Source of the DNA: Stenogyne calaminthoides
Taxonomy: Eukaryota > Streptophyta > Magnoliopsida > Lamiales > Lamiaceae
Assembly: GCA_037126765.1 (NCBI GenBank)
Contig: JBBCBC010000017.1
Location: 26,465,916 to 26,529,915, forward strand
Length of the DNA stretch: 64,000 bases
Direction: 5' to 3'
Part shown: positions 11,105-22,380 of the stretch, one piece after another
Position numbering within the stretch: the stretch's first letter is position 1
How the letters are laid out: every line of letters starts with the position of its first letter
The notes under the pieces: model-generated
Database searches by the model: none
The model's input: only the letters and a program-made list of their open reading frames with translations
Told to the model about the DNA's origin: nothing
Program-made: the position numbers and the translations under genes

Positions 11105-12251
11105 TAATTTAATTTCGGTTTCTAAACTTTTCTATGACGGATATTCGGTTACTTTTAATAAAGTTGTTACCATTTCTTTACATAATAAATTTATCTGTCA
11201 TGGAACGTTGTTGAACAATCTCTATATTATCAACTATTCACACCACCCACAAAATGAATCCTTTAACACATCGACCATTTCTAACACTAAAAGAAAATGT
11301 TCGTCCAATGTGAACGAAACACTTCTGTGACATCTAAGACTAGGTCATATCAATCCAAATAGGATCCAAAGGTTGGTCCAAAATGGTTCGTTGGAGTCTC
11401 TCTAGGTTGAACCAATTCCAACTTGCGAATCATGTTTGGAGGGTAAAATGACCAAGAGGGCATTTGGAGCCAAGGGGAATAGGGCCAAAGAAGTGTTGGA
11501 AACTATTCACACTGATGTATGTGGTCCAATGTTGATCAAAGCAAGAGGAAGTTACGAGTACTTCGTCACTTTTATCAATGATTACACAAGATATGGGTAC
11601 ATTTTTCTTCTGAAGCATAAATCTGAGACCTTTGAGAAATTCAAAGAATTTAAGGCCCAAGCAGAGAATCATATGGAAAAACGTATCAAGTGTCTATGAT
11701 CTGATCATGGAGGCAAATACCTTAGGGATGAATTCTTGAACTACTTATCAAATGAAGGGATTGTTTCCCAGTTAACTGCACCCGGAACCCCTCAACAAAA
11801 CAGGGTGGCAAAACGAAGAAGCATAACACTTTTAGAAATGGTCAGATCAATGATGAGTTATGCGGATCTACCCAAATTGTTTTGGGGTCATGCCTTGGAA
11901 ACAGCGGCTTACATTCTAAACTTAGTACCATCCAAATCGATTCCCAAAACCCCTAGAGAATTGTGGACTGGGCGCAAGCCAAGTTTAGGGCACATGAGGA
12001 TCTGGGGTTGTCCGGCCTACGTGTTGGACAAGGAAGCAGGTAAATGGGAACCACGTTCAGAATTGAGGTCGTTTATAGGGTACCCTGAGGGAACGAAAGG
12101 GTGCATGTTCTATGGTCCCGAAGATCAAAGAGTAGTAATAAGTACTCACTTTAGATTTTTGGAAGAAGACTACATGAATAATAGAAAGCCCAAAAGTGAG
12201 ATCACCTTAGACGAATTAAGAGGGCAAACTCCAACACCAACTGTACAATAA
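11105..12251 (+). pseudogene. Element B end of protease and integrase, broken
   Basis: After J, protease-linker sequence continues, followed by the integrase zinc region (HLRLGHIN near 11335, CESCLEGK near 11428) and the catalytic core (HTDVCGP, then SDHGGKY). The third catalytic residue, normally Glu in NGVAERRN, reads Lys (AAA, 11811-11813). Stops occur near 11330, 11404 and 11697. The C-terminal part ([28 protein letters not shown]) is open from 11736 to 12251. Integrase would insert the cDNA; this copy lacks a complete DDE triad. Confidence 0.85.
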
Positions 12252-13930
12252 GTAATACCAAACATCACACCCACACCAATGGACTCATCGTAGTGGGAGG
12301 GTTGTGAGACATCCCGAGAGATTCCTAGGGATAGGAGAGTCTTCAGACTTGATCTCTGGAGAGGAAACAGACCCATGGTCTTACAATGAGGCAATCCAAG
12401 ACAAGGATGCAGATTCTTGGCAAACTGCAATGGAGGCTGAAATGGGTTCTATGGATCATAATCAGGTGTGGGAGCTTATCGAACAACCCAATGGGGTCAA
12501 GCCTATTGGTTACAAATCGGTATACAAGAGAAAAAGAGGATCGGACGGTAAGGTTGAGACCTTCAAGGCTAGGCTTGTGGCAAAAGGATATACTCAGAAA
12601 GAAGGGATCGATTATGAGGAAATCTTTTCACCTGTAGTTATGCTCAAGTCCATCCGCATTCTCCTGTCGATAGCTACGCACCTTGATTTCGAAATCTAGC
12701 AAATGGATGTTAAGACATCATTCCTTAACGGAAGTTTTGAGGAAGAAATCTATATGCATTAACCCGAAGGTTTCATTGCGAAAGGCAAAGAACATCTGGT
12801 TTGCAAACTAAAGAAATCCGTTTATGGACTTAAGCAAGCATCCCGAGCTTGGAACCAATGTTTTGATTAAGTAATTAAAACCTATGATTTCAATCAAAAT
12901 GAATTCGAGAGTTGTGTGTATAAAAAGCGTGATGGAACTGCATTGGTATTCTTAGTACAATACATAGACGACATTCTGCTCATCGGGAATGATGTAAAGG
13001 TGTTGTCAGACATCAGGGTGTGGCTGTCAAATCAGTTTGACATGAAGGACTTGAGAGAAGCTGGTCATATCTTAGGGATTAAGAGCACTCGAGATCGAAA
13101 GAGAAGAATGATCGGTTTATCACAAGCTTCATACATAGACACTGTTTTGAAGCGATTCAACATGCAGGATTCAAAGAAAGGTTTCTTACCTTACAAGCAT
13201 GGAATCCATCTGTCGAAAGAAATGTGTCCGAAGACACAAAGTGAAATAGATGACATGAAGGGCATTCCATATGCATCAGCAGTGGGTAGCCTCATGTATG
13301 TAATTTCTATACGAGACCAGATATTTGCTTTGTCGTTGGCATGGTAGCAAGATATCAGAGTAATCAGGGTAAAGCGCACTGGACGGCTGTTAAAAATATT
13401 CTTAAGTACCTGAATAGAACTCAGGATAAAATGTTGATTTATAAGTCGGACAATCTTTTCCCAATTGGATACACGGACTCAGATTTCCAATCAGATATAG
13501 ACTCCAGAAAATCTACCTCAGGTAGTGTGTTCTGTATGGGAGGTGCAGCGTAAAGCATAAATGCATCGCCGATTCTACCATGGAAGTCGAATATGTAGCT
13601 GTTCGCGAAGCGGCGAAAGAGGTGGTATGGCTCAAGAACTTCTTAGTGGACTTGGATGTAGTTCCGAATTTGCCCAATACCATCACAGTTTACTGTGATA
13701 ATGCTGGAGCAGTTGCAAATTCAAGGGAACCAAGAGCCCACAAAGCCAGCAAACACATTGAAAGAAGATACCGTCTTATACGAGAAATTGTTAAGATAGG
13801 AGATATAGAGGTGGCAAAGATCTCATCGGAAGACAACCTAGCAGATCCATTCACAAAGAGTCTACCTCAGAAAACATTCGAGAGCCATGTGGAAGGAATG
13901 TGTGTCAAGTGCATTGCCAATCTGCTTTGA
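12252..13930 (+). pseudogene. Element B reverse transcriptase and RNase H, broken
   Basis: RT motifs appear in order: NQVWEL, KARLVAKGYTQKEGIDYEE (near 12570), QMDVKTSFLNG (near 12700), [13 protein letters not shown], and the catalytic YIDD at 12961-12972 (a variant of YVDD). RNase H follows, with GYTDSDF, STSGSVF, YCDNAGAVANS and a copia-type C-terminus at 13930. Stops occur at about 12699, 12763, 12870 and 13346, and a short deletion lies near 13550. These domains would copy the RNA to DNA and degrade the template. Confidence 0.88.
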
Positions 13931-14044
13931 GTATAAGTGGGATAAATGTATTAGGTTCGTGTAGGTGATATGTAGATATCACGTAGAACATGAGACTAGT
14001 TGTAGGGTATACTTAAAAGCAGACTTTGAGTATAAGTGGGAGAT
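13931..14044 (+). other. Element B 3' untranslated segment and polypurine tract
   Basis: A short non-coding stretch ends in TATAAGTGGGAGAT directly before the 3' LTR at 14045. C has the same tract at about 24117-24131. Confidence 0.8.
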
Positions 14045-15741
14045 TGTTAGGGTTATACGTCAAAGTATGCTTTTACGTAATAACGAACTAATGTAACTCT
14101 TATTTACTGAATATAAATATTTCATCACTGTTGCATTAAATATAAATGAATGTTAATTATTTATAGCAAACCGTTCAAATATTAGTACAATATTACATTG
14201 TAGTTAATGTGGTGATACCCGATCACAGAAGATCACATTAACAGTTCCTTGTAAGTAAAAGTACAGCTTCACAACTTAGATGGAATTGAACACTCCATTG
14301 GTAGAGGTTGAAGTGCAAAGCTCAGATTGGCTTGTCTTGACCAAGAGATTGCACTAGCACGTTATGATGTGCTGAAGAGGACCTACAGAGAGGATAAATT
14401 CTTCCGTACTGACTTAAGGGATGAAGAATTAGACCTCAGTTGTTATTGATTTCTTAACCTCTGTCACTTAAATAGGATTGCATGTAATTGATACTTATTG
14501 CTTTGATCTGTGTTGGGTTTAAAGTCAGACAACGATTCTATACTTTGCATTTTGGGCAATATTATTAATTATATAGCAATTGCTAAGATTTAATACAGAG
14601 CAATGTGTGCAATCGAGTCTTGTGTGATTTTTCCCCTTGGTGGGCTCAGAAGTTTTATCATACCAAATCTTGCAAGTGGAAATTTATTTTCGATGTGGAT
14701 AATAAAGTTGAGTTGTCTTTACTCCAAGGACAAAAGATATTAATTAATATAAAACTTTACAGTGACTTAATTAATTAATGGACTAAATAATCTTAAACAC
14801 AAGAAATAATATCCAGGAGCCATATTATCGTAATATGGATTAAGATGGATAATTCAATATTAATTTATAAGTGGAGTAAATTAATATTAATAGGCTTGAA
14901 TAATATTTTGGCTTAATATTAAAGTTTCACAGCGCATTGGAGGTCCAATCTTAATTCTCCTAAAGGCCCCTCAAATAGCCCGTTATAAGTCCAATTAATA
15001 AAAAGGAGAAGAAAATATTATTGCCCTATTTTTCCTTGATATTTTTTAAAATTATGAGTAGGAGAGAGAAAAGATTTTCTTGATTTTCTTGGAAAGATTT
15101 TATGGAATAAGTATTCTTGAGATACAAGTTTATCCCATAAATTCAAGAAAGGTAAAAGATCTTATTCCTTCCCTATTTATTTGTTTTTTTCGAAAAAGAT
15201 AAAGACAAGAAGGAGGAGAAGATTTTGTTGGGAGATATTTTGAGAAATAGAATATATTGGATATATTCAAGATTGTATCTTGAGGAAGAAGCAAGTAAAT
15301 TTCCCAATAGCCCTACATGGCCAAATTTTCGTCCAACCCCCCTTGTTATAAATAGGGAATGAATTTTTCATCCCCAATACAATTCCATGTGTTGAAAAAA
15401 TTATAAATCCACAAATGTGGTGCAATATATTTTGTATTTTCTCCTTTATTAAAATCGTTCGTGAGAATCTTACGTTCGTGAACGTGGGACATATTTGAGA
15501 AGGCACTTTGTGTTGATCCATCGTCTCAATGACTGTCACTCCATGAGGTATGTAATTTCGTAACTCCTAGATCCTGCAAGCTTAGGATTTACGTGAATTA
15601 CGTGTACGCATGTTGTTGTTGTTTATTTAATTATTATGTTGAATTAATTTAGGATTGATTCATGCTAGTAATTAATTGATTAATTTAAATATGTATTTAA
15701 ATTTACCTCGAATAGATCCGGGCACCCCGAATTTTTCAACA
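14045..15741 (+). repeat. Element B 3' LTR
   Basis: TGTTAGGGTTATACG...TTCAACA, colinear with 4368-6052. It has the TATA box at 15347-15355 and is followed by the TSD TTTTA. Confidence 0.95.
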
Positions 15742-15746
15742 TTTTA
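15742..15746. repeat. Right TSD of element B (TTTTA)
   Basis: Identical to 4363-4367. After it the interrupted LTR of A resumes. Confidence 0.9.
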
Positions 15747-16349
15747 TTCTCATATGCTTTTTAGTTCGTATCACGTAATCTGTAATTGTTGCGTGCATAT
15801 GACAATTGGTAACAACTAGTAAAATTTGCTAGGGTAATATAAATTGAATTATTTCAAATCGAGCTAGCGTATTCGGGAATTTATTTGACCTTTATCCTAG
15901 AGGTTAATGCTTTTACTGAATTAAATTTAGACTGTATCTAGATTGTTCAGATAAAAAGGTTCATTGAAGAGCGTATTTCAATTGGATAAAATTAAGGGAT
16001 AAAACTGATAAACAGAGCTTGTTGTTTATTGAGGGTCATTAATCTGAGAGTAAGGTTAAGCAAACGATACTTTTAATTAGAAAAGTCAAAGTACAAGGGA
16101 CGAATGAACTATGAATTGGAAACCTTTTATTATTTGAATTCTATTGTTTGTTTATGAGATATTTAATTATTTAGTAATTCTCACAAAATCCAACACCCCA
16201 TTTTTTTCTGTCTCTTTAAATTCACACAATTAACGTAATAATTATTTTCACATTCCCTGTAGATCGACCCATACTTGTCCTACTAAACTCAAGTGGATCG
16301 GTTAAGGTAATTAATTTATTTTTGGGTGCATGCGAAAACACACCAAATT
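15747..16349 (+). repeat. Element A 5' LTR, second part
   Basis: This continues the LTR broken at 4367 (with TTTTA counted once) and ends about GAAAACACACCAAA before the PBS. With 3702-4367 it makes an LTR of about 1.27 kb. Non-coding. Confidence 0.75.
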
Positions 16350-16350
16350 T

Positions 16351-16368
16351 TGGCGCTGTTGCCGGGGA
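16351..16368 (+). promoter_or_regulatory. Element A primer-binding site (tRNA-Asp type)
   Basis: TGGCGCTGTTGCCGGGGA, the PBS typical of Athila and related gypsy elements, with one change from TGGCGCCGTTGCCGGGGA. Confidence 0.9.
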
Positions 16369-16752
16369 ACAGTGTGAATAATTTTTGTGTGATTTGTGGG
16401 GGCTTATTTTTTTTGTTATTTTTTCGAGTATTTTAGTGTCTTAGTTGTTAATTTTTCTCTCCCGGAACCCCTCGTTTATTTCGTGTGTCGTTGCAATTTT
16501 CTGTAATTTTGACACTGGCCCCTAGTGTCACTATAACAACAAAATTTAAGCAGCCCATTTTTGTTCTTTTTTTTTTTCATTTTTTCCTTTTTTTGTTGGG
16601 TGTCACGTGTTTCTGTCTCTTTTTCAGGTGCCTCATAGACTTAGTTACTCCTATTTATGGGGAGCTCTGAGCTATCAATGAAGGAAATGCTCAAACTACT
16701 TACTTTCAACACTCTACAACTCCAGAAGAGTGTGTAAGAAACTAGCCTGATC
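16369..16752 (+). other. Element A leader and remnants upstream of gag
   Basis: This is a T-rich non-coding leader followed by short gag-like debris (about 16660-16752). The expected N-terminal several hundred gag residues are absent, so this copy has a large deletion here. Confidence 0.6.
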
Positions 16753-17054
16753 ATGAATCAACTTCAACATGACATTGACTCGAGGTTCAAAAACTTGGAG
16801 ATGCAAATAAGCCAAATAGCCACCTCTGTTGGCCGAATCGAGGCTCAAATCGGGGAAAAATTATCATCCCAGCCTGAAATTAATACAAGAAACGTGAGTG
16901 TTGTCACGTTGAGGGACGGAAAACAGCTGGAAGATATAGAGAAACTTGCCCCTTCAGCTGCTATGGATGAAAAAGGAGAAAAAGTCCATGGGCAGCGTGA
17001 CATTGGCCCCCCCAGTGTGGAACTTTCTGCAATACCGGATGAAAAACATGTTGG
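16753..17054 (+). pseudogene. Element A gag C-terminal part, first half
   Basis: The open frame reads MNQLQHDIDSRFKNLEMQIS, then IGEKLSSQPEINTR and VTLRDGKQLE. This is the coiled segment and linker that precede the zinc and protease region in Athila-type gag. It is cut by C after DEKHVG, and the same frame continues at 25839 as KSIRRI. Gag would assemble the particle, but only this C-terminal piece remains. Confidence 0.8.
17050..17054. repeat. Left TSD of element C (GTTGG)
   Basis: Identical to 25834-25838. Confidence 0.92.
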
Positions 17055-18764
17055 TGTTGGGGTTATACTGTAAAGTGTGCTTTTAGTTTATATATAACCA
17101 AACTAAATTTCTTATTTATTTACTGAAATAAATTATTTATCACTGTTGCATTAAATATGATTGAATGTTATATATATTTACTGCATATCTATTCATTAAA
17201 TAGTACGTGTTACATTGTAGTTAATGTGGCGATACCGAATCACAAAAGATCATATTAACAAATCCTTGTAACTAAGTACAAATTCACAACCTAGATGGAA
17301 ATGAACAATCCATCATGAAAGGTTGAAGTGTAAGGCTCAGATTGGCCTGTCTTGACCAAGAGATTACACTAGTGCATTATGATGCGATGAATAGGACCTA
17401 CAACGAGGATAAATTCTTCAGTACTGAATATGGAAGAATTAGACCTCAGTGGTTCGTTACTTCTTAATCTTCGTTCCTTAAATAGGATCGTGTGAAATTA
17501 ATAACTATTGCTCTGACTTATGTTAGATAGAGAGTCATTGTGATTCGATACTTTATATCTTGGGCAATATTATTAGTTACATGACGATTGCTAAGATTTA
17601 ATACGGAAAATCGTGTGCAAGTGCGTCTTGCGTGATTTGTCCCCTTGGGAGGCTCAAAAGATTTATCATACCAAATCTTGCAAGTGGAATTAGTTTCCAG
17701 TATGGATAATAATGTTGAGTCATTCTTAAACCAAGGATAAAAGATATTAATTAATATAAAGTTTTCAGTGGCTTGAATTAATTAATGGACTAAGATAATC
17801 TTAAACACGGGAAATAATAACCGGGAGCCATATTACAATAATATGGGTTAAGATGGATAGTGCAATATTAATTATGTAGTGTGATTAATTAATATTTATG
17901 GGCTTGAATAATATTGTCGCTCAATATTGAAAATACAAAGTCCATTAGAAGGTCCAATCTTAATTCTCCTAAAGGCCCCTTTAGTAGCCCAAAGATAAAG
18001 TCCAATAACTGAAAAAGGTGCTTAAAATAAAAGAAATATTGTTGCCTTATTTTTTCCAATATTTTCGAAAATATTAAGAGAGAGAAATTTTTTTCTTGAT
18101 TTTCTTGGAAAGATTTTATGGAATAAGTATTCTTGAGATACAAGTTTATCCTATAAATTCAAGAAAAGTCAAAGATTATTTTTCTTTGTTTTATTAATGA
18201 AATTTTCGAAATTTATAGTAATGTGGGAAAATATATTTTGTGATTATTATGGAAATAGAATATATGAAATATATTCAAGATTGTATCTTGGGAAGATACA
18301 AAGAAATTTCCTAAGCCTAATTATCTCAAAATTTTCGCCCCTCTATATATCTATAAATAGAGGATGAATTTTTCATCCCCAATACAATCCACGTGTTGGA
18401 AAAATAAGAAATCCACAAAGGTGGTGGCATATATTTCTTTTTCCCTTTTGTTAATTGTTCGCGAGTTTCCTACCACCGGATTTTTGAACAAGGACGTGAG
18501 AATACTAAAGAAGGACTTTGGGTGTGTTCGTTGAACCGTTGCTCATCTGTCTCCATTTACTTCGCCAAAAAGGTACACCTTACGTAACTCCTAGAAATCC
18601 GCATGTGTAGGATTTACGTGGCTTTATTATATGCATGATGTGTTGTTGCTATTTGATTATTATTCGAATTAATATAGGATTAATTCATGCTAGTAATAAT
18701 TAAATAATTTAAATTTGTATTTAAATTGTATCTCGAATAGATCCGGGCACCCTATTTCCCAACA
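17055..18764 (+). repeat. Element C 5' LTR
   Basis: TGTTGGGGTTATACTG...CCCAACA. TATA box TATAAATAG at 18352-18360. Clearly related to the LTR of B but a distinct subfamily, for example at the start (GTTGGGGTTATA versus GTTAGGGTTATA). Confidence 0.95.
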
Positions 18765-18766
18765 AC

Positions 18767-18778
18767 TGGTATCAGAGC
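18767..18778 (+). promoter_or_regulatory. Element C primer-binding site
   Basis: TGGTATCAGAGC, a full match to the initiator tRNA-Met complement, two bases after the LTR. Confidence 0.92.
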
Positions 18779-20138
18779 CTCGGTTTCGAGCTCTGTGATT
18801 TAGGTTGTAATTTAAATTGTTGTTCATTAAATTTTTAAAATTGGATAGTAGAATTGTTAGAGCTTTTTACAGGTATCCAATTGTCATGGTAATTTAATGT
18901 ATGTTTATATTCATGCGTATGATTGTTGGTTTTTAATTCGACTCGTTCGAATTCATTTTTCTCGTGAGAAAATCCACGAGTAGATTAGTTTTTTTTATTT
19001 GTTCAATGTAATAGACTAGCCTAGATCATAGGTTTATTTATTTTTTCGTTAAATAAATTATAACCAGATTGAAGACGAAGACGAGAATTAAAGACGGGAT
19101 CCGGAAACTGGGCGTGGGCAGCGTGCGTCGCGCGAAACCTGCCAAGAGAGGCATGCGCGGGATCGGGCGAGGTCACCGGGCGGCTCGCGCGAGCGAACGT
19201 GCAGGGGCTATGCGGGGATGGGGCCAGGAGAAAGGGACGGGCGCGCGCGGGTATGCGCGGCGCCGACCGAATGTTGCCGAGCGACGCCAAGTCCGCCTAG
19301 GCGACGAGCACGGGGCACACGGGCGCTGACTGATTCGGCCGGGCCGGATGCAAGGCGCCGATTGGTACACGAGACGTGATTTTTTTTTTCGAGATGATTG
19401 AGTGGGAGGAATTGAAGACGGACAATTTCTCAAATTCAAGACAAAAAAAAAAATTAACCGTGATAATTGGATATATGTGCCCAATGTGTCTATTTTTTGT
19501 GTTGATGCTATGTTATTTTCTTATGCTTGTATTTAATTTGTTTAAATATGTTTGCATGAAGATTTGTTGTTCATGAAAAATCTCGATTTTCAAAAAAAAA
19601 TAAAAATTACTAAGTATGCTTAAATAATTAATTGACAATTGTATTCTGGATAATAAAATTGGATTAATTTTTTACCTCCATGATTTATTTATTTGTGAAT
19701 TCTTTTGGAGATATTCCCCTAAGGGATGGCCAAAAGAAAGTTTTCACATGAATAAATTCTCAAAAGGATGATTGTGAATTATTATTAGTGGCGACGATGA
19801 CCCTCCCAAGAGGCTCGTTCAAAGTGAAATAATAATTATGTATTTAATCATGGTTATTACTTAGGTATAAAATTGATATGCATATACTTTGTCGAAGTCC
19901 CTGTCAATTTTATATTGGTCAAAGTTTAAGCCAACTATTAATTGAGAATTAAAGGTTTGTAATTGTTCTTGTTTGTAACCTGCTTAAATGTGTTTTAAAT
20001 GATGACCCACCCACGTGGCTCATTTAAAGTGTTTTAAGATGTTGGCTGATGCATGTTCATATTTTTTTTGAGATTTTAATATGATTCATGTCATCGAATT
20101 AGGTGATAATTTATGTGTTATTTATTTTCAGTATCATC
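18779..20138 (+). other. Element C 5' leader with GC-rich core (about 19069-19345)
   Basis: Parallel to the leader of B: a GC- and CpG-rich core follows the shared start GAAGACGAAGACGAGAA, then AT-rich sequence with the conserved block GTGGCGACGATGACCCTCCC (about 19789) and a pyrimidine-AG tract (TTTATTTTCAG) before gag. The open frames of 60-100 codons in the core lie on both strands and are not conserved between B and C, so I do not call genes here. Confidence 0.7.
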
Positions 20139-21339
20139 ATGTCGCAACCTTTTAACCCACTGAAATATATTCTCAAAGAACATCAACTTACTGGTGAAAA
20201 CAATGTTACTTGGAAACGTAATATGAAATTTGTCCTCACTGCACAAGAACACAATTGGGTTCTTGGCGTACCCAAGCCTAACAAGCCTGCTAAAGGATCA
20301 ACCAATGAGGAGAGATCTTTGTATGATGTCTGGGAGCGTGCCAACGAGCCTATGAGATGTATAATCTTGACTTTCTTGTCTGATGATTTGAGATACATTC
20401 ATGAAGGTGTTGAATCTGCTGCGGAAATAATGCAGAGTCTTGAGGAAATGTTTTTAACAGAAAACCGCATGATCAATCAGTTTAAATACAATGGCGTGGC
20501 AAGGCTAAAATGATGTAGGGAACACCTGTAAGGGATCATGTTCTCAAAGTCAAGCATCACTTTGACAAACTTGCTTATCTTGGTACTAAGTATTGTAATG
20601 GGGCTCAGATCGATTTCTTGTTCCTAACTCTTCCAAAATGTTTCGATGAGTTTTACTGTAGTTTTGTGATGAGCGATCACATGTTCACTATGGACACTCT
20701 ACAAGAAGTTTTGGAAACAATAGGGAAACATTTGAGACAAGAGGATGAAGCATTGGTGACTAAAAGTCTTCTCTCAAAATCTAGGCCAATGGAAGGCAAT
20801 ATTCATGAGGAGGCAAGAAGTTAAGACCAAAGTGACCCAACTACTAAGAAAAGTAAAAGAAAGATAGTCAAATGGTTGGGTGTCAAGAGGAATCCAAAGG
20901 GGAAGTGTTTCAAATGCGGGGAAAAAGGACACTAGAGGGATGCATGTTCCAAACCCAAGCGGAATGGAAAGAAAGGTAATTCTCATGCACTAGTTGTTGA
21001 AACTTGTTTAGTGGCGTATGCTACCCACTCGTGGGTAATTGATACGGGGTCCACCGATCATGTTTGTTTCACTTTAGAGGGGTTCAAGCGGACCCGGTAA
21101 CTTAGTGGGAGTGAGATCCTCATCATGCTAGGCGACGCTACGAGAGTGGTAGCTGAAGCAGTGGGAGAAGTGAAGCTGTCTTTTGAAGATAGAGTTTTAG
21201 TTTTAAAAGATGTTCTTTACGTTCCTAGTTTTAGAAAGAACCTTGTTTTGGTTTCTAATTTTTTTCAGATGGATATTCAGTTACTTTTTCTAAACATGTT
21301 TCGATTTTTCAAAATAATCTGTTTATCTGTCATGGAACA
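20139..21339 (+). pseudogene. Element C gag and protease, broken
   Basis: The ATG at 20139 (MSQPFNPLKYIL) opens a 125-codon gag N-terminus to 20513 with LTGENNVTWK and VWERANEPM. A frameshift follows, then TLPKCFDEFY and the zinc knuckle CFKCGEKGH*RDAC (20906-20947), which has a stop after the His. Protease reads SWVIDTGSTDHVC (DTG at 21041-21049), then another shift, and LGDATRVVAEAVG to about 21339. The gag-protease order and spacing are as in B. Confidence 0.88.
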
Positions 21340-22380
21340 TTGTTGAACAATCTTTACACTATTAACTGTTCACACCATACACAAAATACATCCTATAACA
21401 CATCGATTGTTTCAAGCACTAAAAGAAAATGTTCAACTGACATGAACGAGACACTTCTTTGGCATCTAAGATTAGGTCTTATTAATCCGAATAGGATCCA
21501 AAGGTTGGTCCAAGATGGTTCATTAGGGTCTCTCCAGGTTGAACCATTTCCAACCTGCGAATCATGTTTGGAGGGTAAAATGACCATGCGAGCATTTGGA
21601 GCAAAGCGGATTAGAGCTAAAGAAGTGTTAGAAATCGTTCACACTGACGTGTGTGATCCAATACAAATCAAAGATAGAAGTGGCTACGAGTATTTCGTTA
21701 CTTTTATCGATGATTACTCACGCTATGGGTACATTTTCCTAATGAAGCATAAATCTGAGACCTTTGACAAATTCAAAGAATTTAAGGCTCAAGCAAAGAA
21801 TCATAAAGAAAATAGTATCAAGTTTCTACGATCTGATAGTGGAGGCAAATACCTCAGCGATGATTTTTTGAACTACCTGTCAGACAAAGGGATTGCATCC
21901 CAATTAACTGCACCCGGAACCCCTCAACAAAACGGGGTTGCAAAATGAAGAAACAAAACACTTTTAGAAATGGTCAGATCAATGATGAGTTATGCAGATT
22001 TACCAAAATCGTTATGGGGTCACGCCTTGGAAACAGCGGCTTACATTCTAAACTTAGTGCCATCCAAATCGGTTCACAAAACCCCTAGAGAATTGTGGAT
22101 CAGGCGCAAGCCCAGTTTGAGACACATGAGAATCTGGGGGTGTCCGGTATACGTGTTGGACAAGGAAGCTGGTAAGTTGGATGTACGTTCAGAATTAAGG
22201 CTGTTTATAGGATACCCCGAGGGAACAAAGGGATGCATGTTCTCTGGTCCCAAAGATCAAAAGTTCGTAATCAGTACGCACTTAAGATTTTTGGAAGAAG
22301 ACTATATGAAAGATAGAAAGCATAGAAGTGACATTACCTTAGACGAGTTAAGAGAGGCAACCCCAGTGCCAACAGTATAA
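21340..22380 (+). pseudogene. Element C integrase, one stop, catalytic Glu replaced
   Basis: Open from 21340 to 21948, then from 21970 to 22380. The zinc region reads HLRLGLIN and CESCLEGK, where the second His has become Leu. Catalytic Asp residues are in HTDVCDP and SDSGGKY. The third acidic residue, in NGVAxRRN, is Lys (AAA, 21943-21945), and the next codon is TGA. The C-terminal part has [13 protein letters not shown] and [10 protein letters not shown]. Two of three catalytic residues remain, so it should not integrate DNA. Confidence 0.88.

Larger units (their letters stand above)
4368..15741 (+). mobile_element. Element B: full-length but defective Ty1/copia, containing nested element J
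   Basis: Two LTRs of about 1.69 kb (4368-6052, 14045-15741), PBS, GC-rich leader, gag, protease, integrase, RT and RNase H in the copia order, PPT, and a perfect TSD TTTTA. The 11.4-kb length drops to about 8.8 kb when J (8525-11104) is removed, which matches the sister element C. Every gene has stops, so it is dead. It lies in the LTR of gypsy element A, so it is younger than A and older than J. Confidence 0.95.

Noticed and set aside
17889..18143. 84-codon ORF in the C LTR, also present at 24948-25205
   Set aside because: Repeated only because LTRs are duplicated. AT-rich and without domain features.
19021..19484. ORFs of 86-103 codons in the GC-rich leader of C
   Set aside because: Same reason. 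The reading frames do not correspond to those in B.
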